Notes under the pieces: model-generated
Seen by the model: the letters and a program-made list of their open reading frames with translations, nothing else
Database searches by the model: none
What the model was told of the DNA's origin: nothing
Shown: piece by piece, positions 1 through 5,139 of the stretch
Numbering within the stretch: position 1 is the stretch's first letter
Layout of the letters: every line of letters starts with the position of its first letter
Translations under genes and position numbers: made by a program
Source: an uncultured Bacteroidales bacterium
Lineage (GTDB): Bacteria > Bacteroidota > Bacteroidia > Bacteroidales > Marinilabiliaceae
DNA: 5,871 bases
Assembly (NCBI GenBank): GCA_934717675.1
Contig: CAKUYZ010000104.1
Location: 1 to 5,871 of the forward strand
Direction of reading: 5' to 3'

Positions 1-1
1 A

Positions 2-502
2 TATAACTACGTGTCTGGCGAACCTGTGACGGGGCTTGCCGATGGCCGTCCCATGTTCGTACGCTCCGCCAATGACAAGTTCACCTTGGCCAACTTCATC
101 CGCGTCCACCTCTACGGAGCCATCGGAGTTCTCAAGATCGGCAATGACATACTGCTGAAAGAGGAGAAAATCAAGATTGACCGCATAACGGGCCACGGAG
201 GCCTCTTCCGCACCAAAGGTGTGGGCCAAAGGATTCTCGCCGCCGCCCTCAACTCGCCCATCTCCGTCATGGAGACGGCCGGCGAAGGCGGCGCATGGGG
301 CATTGCGCTGCTGGCCTCCTACGTTGTCAACAACGCGGCCAAAGACAGCCTGCCAGATTTCCTAGACAGGAAGGTCTTTGCCGGCAACACAGGCACGGAG
401 ATTGCCCCAACGGCAGAGGACGTGGCTGGCTTCAACGCCTACATCGAGACCTACAAGGCTGGCCTCAAGATTGAGAAAGCCGCTGTGGCCGCAAAAGAAT
501 AA
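2..502 (+). CDS. FGGY-family carbohydrate kinase (xylulokinase/L-ribulokinase type), C-terminal part
   Basis: The reading frame is open at the left edge, so the N-terminal ATP/sugar-binding half is missing; 166 residues and a TAA stop are present, and the GTG at 11 is read as an internal valine. The visible part is the C-terminal actin-like FGGY domain. It shows a glycine-rich GHGGLFRTKGVGQ segment (about residues 64-76 of the fragment) and a GEGGAWGIALLAS helix (94-106), both characteristic of the Bacteroidetes kinases annotated as xylulokinase or ribulokinase. The family transfers phosphate from ATP to a ketopentose in the cytoplasm, feeding the pentose phosphate pathway. The galM gene 61 bases downstream on the same strand supports a sugar-catabolism operon. 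The exact substrate (L-ribulose or D-xylulose) cannot be decided from this fragment; in related Bacteroides this subfamily lies in arabinose loci, so ribulokinase is my first guess. Family assignment is firm; substrate is inference. Confidence 0.88.
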   Translation, partial: YNYVSGEPVTGLADGRPMFVRSANDKFTLANFIRVHLYGAIGVLKIGNDILLKEEKIKIDRITGHGGLFRTKGVGQRILAAALNSPISVMETAGEGGAWGIALLASYVVNNAAKDSLPDFLDRKVFAGNTGTEIAPTAEDVAGFNAYIETYKAGLKIEKAAVAAKE

Positions 503-563
503 ACTTTTGGCGCTGGCAGAGGCGCAAGCCTTGCCCACGCCACGCATTACACACACAAACAAA

Positions 564-1736
564 ATGAAACTCAACTTCATACTGCTCACCTTGGCCGCCA
601 CGCCCCTCGTGGCATGTCAGCAAAACGGCGGAAATAAATGCCAGGAGCAACAACTTGGGCTGAACCCCGACTCCTTCGGCGTGGCCACAGTAGACAGCCA
701 GGCCGTTGGCCTCTACACTCTCAAGAACGCCAATGGGGCCATGGCGCAATTTACCAACCTCGGGGCCAAACTCGTGACGCTCTTCGTACCAGACGCGCAA
801 GGCCATATGGGCGACGTGGTCTTGGGCTACGCCACGGCGGCAGAATATGCCGCTTGCGACAACGCCACAGGCAAGGGCGAACCATTTTTTGGAGCCGTGA
901 TAGGTCGCTATGGCAACAGAATAGCAAACGGACGCTTTGACATTGACGGCACCGAATACCAACTCTGTCAAAACGAGAACGGCAACTGCCTGCACGGCGG
1001 CAACCGTGGTTTCTACTCACAAGTGTTCTCGGCAACGCAACATGGCGACAGCGCCATAACATTCTCCCGCCTATCGCCCGATGGTGAGATGGGATTCCCC
1101 GGAAACTTGAACGTGGAAGTCTCTTATCACCTGACCGACTCAAACAGCGTGGTCATCTCATACAAGGCCACGACAGACAAGCCGACTGTGGTGAACCTGA
1201 CCAACCACTCGTTCTTCAACCTTGCCGGCGAGGGAGACTCCACCATCAATGACGAGAGCATACGAATTTGGGCGGACGCCATAACGCCTGTGGATGCTAA
1301 ACTCATCCCGACGGGAGAGCTGATGCCTGTTGACGGCACCCCATTTGACTTCCGCACTCCCCACGCCATTGGCGACAGCCTTGGAAGCCAGCACCCGCAG
1401 ATTGCACTTGGCAACGGCTACGACCATAACTTCGTATTGTCCAGCCCCATTAAGGCCAACGGATTGCGCAAGGCCGCACAGGTGACCGACCCGCAAAGCG
1501 GGCGCGTGATGACCGTCTATACCACAGAGCCTGGCATTCAGTTCTATGCCGGCAATTTCATCAACGGCACGCAACGCGGCAAATGCGGCAAACTATATCA
1601 ATACCGGTCCGCCCTCTGCCTTGAGACGCAACATTTCCCCAACTCGCCAAATGTGAAAGAGTTCCCCAGCGTGCGCCTCAACCCAGGAGAGACATATTCC
1701 CACACGTGCGTCTACGCTTTCACCACGCAGAAGTAG
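564..1736 (+). CDS. galM: Aldose 1-epimerase (galactose mutarotase), predicted lipoprotein
   Basis: The product interconverts alpha and beta anomers of aldoses such as galactose, glucose, xylose or arabinose. I chose the ATG at 564 (390 residues) because it starts a clear lipoprotein signal: positive Lys2, a hydrophobic stretch to residue 17 and the lipobox LVAC with Cys18. An upstream in-frame extension would bury this signal and overlap the kinase. Galactose mutarotase fold landmarks are in order: GRYGNRIANGRF (114-125), NCLHGGNRGF with His144, NLTNHSFFNL with His215, GYDHNF with Asp287, and LETQHFPNSPN with Glu354, the expected catalytic base. The two histidines and the glutamate are the known catalytic set of the family. 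All are intact and length is normal for a lipoprotein version. Being membrane-anchored, it probably works in the periplasm on incoming sugars. It follows the kinase with no terminator between them and is followed by a strong hairpin, so it is likely the last gene of the operon. Confidence 0.95.
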   Translation: MKLNFILLTLAATPLVACQQNGGNKCQEQQLGLNPDSFGVATVDSQAVGLYTLKNANGAMAQFTNLGAKLVTLFVPDAQGHMGDVVLGYATAAEYAACDNATGKGEPFFGAVIGRYGNRIANGRFDIDGTEYQLCQNENGNCLHGGNRGFYSQVFSATQHGDSAITFSRLSPDGEMGFPGNLNVEVSYHLTDSNSVVISYKATTDKPTVVNLTNHSFFNLAGEGDSTINDESIRIWADAITPVDAKLIPTGELMPVDGTPFDFRTPHAIGDSLGSQHPQIALGNGYDHNFVLSSPIKANGLRKAAQVTDPQSGRVMTVYTTEPGIQFYAGNFINGTQRGKCGKLYQYRSALCLETQHFPNSPNVKEFPSVRLNPGETYSHTCVYAFTTQK

Positions 1737-1757
1737 CCGCCCACATAACCAGCAGCC

Positions 1758-1803
1758 CGCCCCGCCCGCTAGGCCACCAAGCCTGGCTGGCGGGGCTTTC
1801 AGC
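1758..1803 (+). terminator. Intrinsic terminator-like hairpin after galM
   Basis: A GC-rich inverted repeat pairs 1758-1774 with 1781-1797 around a six-base loop (CACCAA); 14 of 17 positions match perfectly and one more is a G-T wobble. The 3' arm runs straight into TTTC and then another T-rich patch. It begins 21 bases after the galM stop, the usual place for a Rho-independent terminator, and ends the kinase-galM unit. Confidence 0.8.
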
Positions 1804-1822
1804 TTTCTGCCGACAAACTATT

Positions 1823-1845
1823 AACTTAGCGACAAGAAACTTAGC
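1823..1845 (+). repeat. Short direct repeat upstream of the GT2 gene
   Basis: The octamer AACTTAGC occurs at 1823-1830 and again at 1838-1845, a 15-base start-to-start spacing, and ends 17 bases before the chosen GTG start. It lies where a promoter or regulator site would be expected, after the galM terminator. A partial -7-like match (TATCTTGC, 1847-1854) follows but no convincing -33 TTTG is present. The repeat itself is directly visible; a regulatory role is only a guess. Confidence 0.3.
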
Positions 1846-1862
1846 CTATCTTGCGGAGCAAA

Positions 1863-2696
1863 GTGAAAACATCTGTCATAATATCTGTATATAAGGACAC
1901 GTCGGCACTGAAAGCCGTCCTTGACTCGCTGAAAAATCAGACGGTCAAGGACTTCGAGATAATAATCTCAGAAGATGCCCGTGGAGACGCTATGCGCAAG
2001 CTTGTAGACGAATACCACTTTTGCAATCCGCACAAACACCTTACTCAAAAAGACCTTGGCTGGCGCAAGAACAGGGCTCTCAACCGCGCCATCGAGCAAT
2101 CTACGGGAAAATGGCTGATCTTCATAGATGGAGATTGCGTCCTCCACCCTCGCTTTGTCGAATTTCATATGCGCATGGCGCAAAGTGGCTACATTTTGGC
2201 AGGCAAAAGGGTGAAACTCAATCCCACACACTCGCAAATGCTCCTAGACGACCTGAGCTATATGAGCAAACTCAATGACATCTTGATAAGGCAGACACTG
2301 ATGCTCAAGCCCAAAGACGGGAATAAATTTTGCGAAGATGGCATATTCGTGGACCCGGATTCTTTCCCTTGGGGCGTCATACCTCGCCTTAGGAGAATGA
2401 GAATGCTCAAAGGTTGCAACATGAGTTTCGCAAGAGACGCCATATATGCCATAAATGGGTTCGATATGGATTACGTCCGCCCCGCCGTGGGTGAAGACAT
2501 AGACATCTGCTGGCGTTTCAAGGCTGCCGGATATAAAATCCGCTCGCTCAGGAATATGGCCGTGCAATACCACCTCTTTCACAAAGAGAGCTGGAGTGAC
2601 CAGAGCGAGAACCTGCTTTTGATGCAAGGGAAACAATCGGCCGGCGAGGCCGTCTGCCGAAACGGCCTCGCCCAACTGAAAGATTCACAAGACTAA
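1863..2696 (+). CDS. Family 2 glycosyltransferase (GT-A fold)
   Basis: A 277-residue cytoplasmic or membrane-associated glycosyltransferase that would move a sugar from a nucleotide-sugar donor during surface polysaccharide or LPS assembly. The N-terminus MKTSVIISVYKD is the typical first strand of GT2 enzymes. The nucleotide-binding part continues through FEIIISEDARGD (31-42), and the metal-binding DxD is IDGDC with Asp89 and Asp91. The C-terminal half has the galactosyltransferase-C type motif LKGCNMSFARDAIYAINGFD (182-201), then GEDIDICWRF with Glu211-Asp212 as likely catalytic residues, and a late His in YHLFH (236-240). I prefer GTG at 1863 because it starts exactly at the conserved strand; TTG at 1851 is the only alternative, adding four residues, since TAG at 1842 is in frame. 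No transmembrane segment is evident. The gene stands alone between the galM terminator and a convergent gene whose stop codon overlaps its own. Donor and acceptor cannot be predicted. Confidence 0.88.
   Translation: MKTSVIISVYKDTSALKAVLDSLKNQTVKDFEIIISEDARGDAMRKLVDEYHFCNPHKHLTQKDLGWRKNRALNRAIEQSTGKWLIFIDGDCVLHPRFVEFHMRMAQSGYILAGKRVKLNPTHSQMLLDDLSYMSKLNDILIRQTLMLKPKDGNKFCEDGIFVDPDSFPWGVIPRLRRMRMLKGCNMSFARDAIYAINGFDMDYVRPAVGEDIDICWRFKAAGYKIRSLRNMAVQYHLFHKESWSDQSENLLLMQGKQSAGEAVCRNGLAQLKDSQD
2643..2672 (-). terminator. Perfect hairpin inside the 3' end of the GT2 gene, likely terminator of the opposing operon
   Basis: Bases 2643-2653 (GGCGAGGCCGT) and 2662-2672 (ACGGCCTCGCC) are perfectly complementary, an 11-bp GC-rich stem with an eight-base loop. 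On the minus strand the hairpin starts 21 bases after the stop of the GT11-like gene, the classic spacing for a terminator, and is followed by a modest T-rich stretch (ATTGTTT). On the plus strand it lies within the coding sequence with no T-run after it. I therefore assign it to the minus operon, though it could attenuate both directions. Confidence 0.5.
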
Positions 2697-3514
2697 GCCG
2701 GACGCAGAGAACCGCATACCCAGAAATCTTCTACGCGCAACGTCGCGTCGGCTCTTGTAATTTGCCATAAAGGCACTCGCCCCCAAAACGAGGCCCACTG
2801 CGAAAATGTGCTGGGCGGGCCTATTATATATTGGCAGTGCGCCAGGCCATAAAGGTCTTCCATCACCCCACCGTCCATAAAGAATACGTCATGTCCCGCA
2901 AAAAAACTGGCATCGACAACTTCATTGGAGCACACGAGAAACCTCACCTTGCCACTTTTCCCCAGCTTACTCTCAGCCTCGGCCATCAGGCGGCGATACA
3001 CATCCCAATCATAGAAATATCGCCCACCCTTAAACGACGCATAGTCGCCGCGCCTGATGTGCACCCCAATCGTGACACGGCTCCCGTCACAAACCTTGCG
3101 CCGCACGGCATCAAGCACTTCGACGGATGGAGCGAAAAGGCGTGTGATAGCGTCGCGATGCTTTTCCACATAGGCCGCGTCATACCGTACCTCACGCCAC
3201 CTTGGGTTAAACAATACACCCATAGGCTCACGGAGCGGGATCGCCTCCCCGGGCTTAAGCGCCAAGTGCACCACCCTGTCCAACGCCCTGACTATTGCGT
3301 AAAACACCTTTGGCAACGCACCGCCGTCAATGCTTCGCGTTGTCCAATAGGACTTTACGCCACCCCCTCGCAAATTTGGGAACAAGCCCTCATAGCCCCG
3401 ATATTGAAAAAGGAAGCAAAATGGTTCACCTGCCTCCAAGGCATAGGAGATGACAGGAAGATAAGAGAACAGCCTGTTGCACAATTGGTTAGTGTGTTTA
3501 GCAATGACTATCAC
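2693..3514 (-). CDS. GT11-like glycosyltransferase (alpha-1,2-fucosyltransferase type)
   Basis: The 273-residue product resembles GT-B enzymes of the fucosyltransferase superfamily, which use GDP-fucose to cap glycans. The key signature is HIRRGDY (152-158), the HxRxGDY donor-binding motif of alpha-1,2- and related fucosyltransferases. An N-terminal TNQLCNRLFSYLP segment (8-20) matches the position of the acceptor/donor glycine-asparagine motif, FLVCSNE (192-198) is the usual mid-domain strand, and GPPSTFSQWASFWG (232-245) corresponds to the STFSWWAA-type motif near the C-terminus. No signal peptide or membrane segment is seen, so it probably acts in the cytoplasm on lipid-linked or LPS precursors. 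The start is GTG at 3514, one codon after the TAG of the upstream gene; no other Met occurs before residue 98, and a later TTG would cut the N-terminal motif. The stop overlaps the convergent GT2 stop. Fold and motif are well supported; the sugar donor is inferred from family. Confidence 0.8.
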   Translation of the reverse strand: MIVIAKHTNQLCNRLFSYLPVISYALEAGEPFCFLFQYRGYEGLFPNLRGGGVKSYWTTRSIDGGALPKVFYAIVRALDRVVHLALKPGEAIPLREPMGVLFNPRWREVRYDAAYVEKHRDAITRLFAPSVEVLDAVRRKVCDGSRVTIGVHIRRGDYASFKGGRYFYDWDVYRRLMAEAESKLGKSGKVRFLVCSNEVVDASFFAGHDVFFMDGGVMEDLYGLAHCQYIIGPPSTFSQWASFWGRVPLWQITRADATLRVEDFWVCGSLRPA

Positions 3515-3517
3515 GGC

Positions 3518-4696
3518 CTAGAATTGCCAAGTGAAATTGTACGTCACGCCCATTATTTCGATGGAGGTGTGTAATGTGTAGCAGTGCTTCCGATCCACCA
3601 TTACGAAACCCGTCAACGCCTCACCAGGCATAAGCGTAGTTCTCTGTGCATAGCCAAGGCTACGCACAACTCTGTCAATCGTGAGGTTTTTCTCAATTTC
3701 AGAGAGGGAGGACAGTGTAACGGCTTGAGCCAAACATGCGTTTTGCGGGCTATATGTCGTTGTCACATAAGTATATCCAGACGGTGCTGTGGTGTAAGAT
3801 GTAGAATAGCCCGCCGTTGCAGATGACATTCCCATGGCCACACCACTAAGAGCCATAGCCCAGTTGGCAAGCCTCCGCTTTTTATCGTCCCATTCTTTAA
3901 ATGAATAAACTTTCAACTCTTTGCAACGCCCCCTCTCCCTGTCTACACAAGCCTTGATTTCTTCGGGCATCAGCTCAATATTAAAAAGCGAGTTGTTCGT
4001 CACCATTATGTCCAAGACAAAAAAACGCCCATCTTCCCTAATCTTCTTACACGCCATGCTGACGACCAAAGCATTCTTGACATAAGACTTCCAAAGCTTC
4101 CCATCTTTATATCTCTCAGTTATTTCACTCTCGGCAGGGGAGTCATAAACGGGAGTCCCGTCAGCAATGCGTATCTTGCTAAAGCAACCATTGCCGTCGG
4201 ACACGATGGCGTAGTCATAGAGCAGCTTACCGTCTTTATACTCTGTTCTCACGCATCGGCTGCCTCCATTTTCATACACCTCGCGCACCCCCTCTTCAAG
4301 GCCTCTCTTATAGTTGGTTCGCAGTCTCACGTTTCCGTTCTCGGCAAGCTCCACATATTCGCCGTCCAAGAGCCCGCCGGCATAACGACACCTGACCTTG
4401 AGGCCGCCACTTCGGTAATATTGCTCTCGCTCCCCATAAAACACAGAGTTACTGTCATCATCAGCGTCATAGCTGCACAAAAAGCCGTCTGACATCAAAT
4501 GCCCGTCAATATAGAAATCGCGGAAACGCCTATGCCCGCCCGCGGCATCCCGGCCAATGACCCTGTAATAGTCAGCAAAAGCCTTATCGGCAGAGCCTTG
4601 CCCTCCTTTTGAATAATACACTGTGTCCACCTCACCTTGCGCAACGACCAGACAAGACGACAAGGACAGCAATAATAGTGATACGACGCGTTTCAT
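3518..4696 (-). CDS. Secreted MORN-repeat-variant protein of unknown function
   Basis: The 392-residue product begins with an export signal: Lys2-Arg3, a Leu/Ser-rich core and probable signal peptidase I cleavage after VVA (residue 19). An alternative lipobox LSSC with Cys15 also exists, so a lipoprotein cannot be excluded. Residues about 87-159 form three tandem units of 24-25 residues with the pattern (aromatic)xxGxxxxxxxYxxGxLxGxxxxY, the MORN-variant repeat seen in many Bacteroidetes surface proteins, with a degenerate partial copy near ITERYKDGKLWKSY (192-205). Residues 210-250 (FFVLDIMVTNNS) and 335-392 (QRTTLMPGEALTGFVMV) look like beta-strands of a small sandwich domain, separated by a Ser/Thr/Tyr/Gly/Ala-rich stretch (about 283-318). 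Function is unknown; MORN-variant repeats are often annotated as YwqK-family antitoxin-like by similarity, which I would not take literally. It has its own promoter and is the first gene of an operon with the GT11-like enzyme. Confidence 0.8.
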   Translation of the reverse strand: MKRVVSLLLLSLSSCLVVAQGEVDTVYYSKGGQGSADKAFADYYRVIGRDAAGGHRRFRDFYIDGHLMSDGFLCSYDADDDSNSVFYGEREQYYRSGGLKVRCRYAGGLLDGEYVELAENGNVRLRTNYKRGLEEGVREVYENGGSRCVRTEYKDGKLLYDYAIVSDGNGCFSKIRIADGTPVYDSPAESEITERYKDGKLWKSYVKNALVVSMACKKIREDGRFFVLDIMVTNNSLFNIELMPEEIKACVDRERGRCKELKVYSFKEWDDKKRRLANWAMALSGVAMGMSSATAGYSTSYTTAPSGYTYVTTTYSPQNACLAQAVTLSSLSEIEKNLTIDRVVRSLGYAQRTTLMPGEALTGFVMVDRKHCYTLHTSIEIMGVTYNFTWQF

Positions 4697-4711
4697 TATT
4701 TAACTTTTTCA

Positions 4712-4744
4712 CAAATATACCAAACCTTGGCCAAGCCCACCAAA
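4712..4744 (-). promoter_or_regulatory. Bacteroidetes-type promoter for the MORN/GT11 operon
   Basis: On the minus strand TTTG (4744-4741) is followed, after 21 bases, by TATATTTG (4719-4712), an exact match to the Bacteroides -7 consensus TAnnTTTG with the expected -33 TTTG. Transcription would start around 4705-4707, giving a leader of roughly ten bases before the ATG at 4696. The A/T-rich leader without a Shine-Dalgarno site is usual for the phylum. This is the best promoter match in the window. Confidence 0.65.
4726..4735. promoter_or_regulatory. Palindrome in the divergent promoter region (candidate operator)
   Basis: CTTGGCCAAG is a perfect 10-base palindrome. It lies inside the 21-base spacer of the minus-strand promoter and overlaps the possible -33 element of the plus-strand promoter, where a bound regulator could affect both directions. 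No second copy was seen in the window, so operator function is inference. Confidence 0.3.
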
Positions 4745-4761
4745 AAACGGCATTACCTTTG
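4726..4761 (+). promoter_or_regulatory. Possible Bacteroidetes-type promoter for yecH
   Basis: TACCTTTG at 4754-4761 is an exact match to the -7 consensus TAnnTTTG. The only nearby -33 candidate is CTTG (4726-4729), with a 24-base gap that is a little long, so this promoter is weaker on paper than the divergent one. It would give a leader of about 55 bases before the ATG at 4824. Confidence 0.45.
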
Positions 4762-4823
4762 CGTCACGATCTGATGCAACTTCCCGCATACCTATAATCT
4801 GGAATCATAATAACAACTGACAT

Positions 4824-5060
4824 ATGACACACGGACACGAAGTACTCCACATGATGGAGGGAAACAGCTACCCCACGGGCGAGGCTCTCATCAAGGCCAT
4901 AATTGACAAGTTCGGGCCCGACGAGAGATTCTGCACCTGCTCCGCAGAAGGCATGACCGCCGCGGAACTAGTGAAGTTCTTGACAGACAAGGGCAAATTC
5001 AAGCCCGCAGGCCAAGGCGGCTTCACAGTGGACACAACCAAAGTCTGCAACCACAAGTGA
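4824..5060 (+). CDS. yecH: YecH-family (DUF2492) putative metal-binding protein
   Basis: A 78-residue cytoplasmic protein that closely follows E. coli YecH from end to end. Shared landmarks are HGHEVLHMM (3-11), the central FCTCSAEGMTAAELVKFL (36-53) and KGKFKPAGQGGF (57-67), with a Cys/His tail VCNH (74-77). His3 and His5, Cys37 and Cys39, and Cys75 with His77 are plausible metal ligands; the family is usually called a probable metal-binding protein, but its biological role is not established. Length matches the family and all conserved Cys/His residues are intact. The ATG at 4824 follows an A-rich leader (ATAATAACAACTGACAT) and directly starts the conserved region. The gene appears monocistronic: a -7 promoter match lies upstream and a perfect hairpin begins 10 bases after its stop. 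It is divergent from the MORN-repeat gene and may share control with it. Confidence 0.92.
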   Translation: MTHGHEVLHMMEGNSYPTGEALIKAIIDKFGPDERFCTCSAEGMTAAELVKFLTDKGKFKPAGQGGFTVDTTKVCNHK

Positions 5061-5069
5061 TGCGGGAGG

Positions 5070-5093
5070 AAAGCCTGGCGGCTGCCAGGCTTT
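5070..5093 (+). terminator. Perfect hairpin terminator after yecH
   Basis: AAAGCCTGGC (5070-5079) pairs perfectly with GCCAGGCTTT (5084-5093) around a four-base GGCT loop, giving a 10-bp stem whose 3' arm ends in TTT. It starts 10 bases past the yecH stop, and the next gene begins 46 bases after it. Because the stem carries A's on one side and T's on the other it could function in both directions. Confidence 0.85.
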
Positions 5094-5139
5094 CACATAT
5101 GCAACTATTTCATAACCATCCAATAATACTCTCATAACA

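Noticed and set aside
378..563. In-frame extension of galM upstream of 564 (62 extra residues)
   Set aside because: It overlaps the kinase gene, has low-complexity Arg/Pro-rich content and would place the lipoprotein signal in the protein interior; the ATG at 564 is the clear start.
465..1143. Minus-strand open frames opposite galM
   Set aside because: They lack recognisable domains and lie entirely opposite a well-conserved gene with intact catalytic motifs; these are shadow frames.
1706..1894. Small open frame spanning the galM terminator
   Set aside because: It crosses a strong terminator hairpin and overlaps two real genes out of frame; its protein looks like random translation.
2831..3574. 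Long plus-strand open frame opposite the GT11-like gene
   Set aside because: No motif or signal is recognisable, and the opposite strand encodes HIRRGDY and other family motifs in order; it is an antisense shadow.
4652..4655. Treating the MORN protein definitely as a lipoprotein because of LSSC (Cys15)
   Set aside because: The hydrophobic core before the Cys is short and a good signal peptidase I site (VVA-Q) follows four residues later; the sequence alone does not settle it, so I kept it as an alternative only.
1758..5093. Shared GCCTGGC core in the two plus-strand terminators as a dispersed repeat element
   Set aside because: The common part is only seven bases in a GC-rich stem context, the stems differ otherwise, and two copies are not enough to suggest a repeat family.
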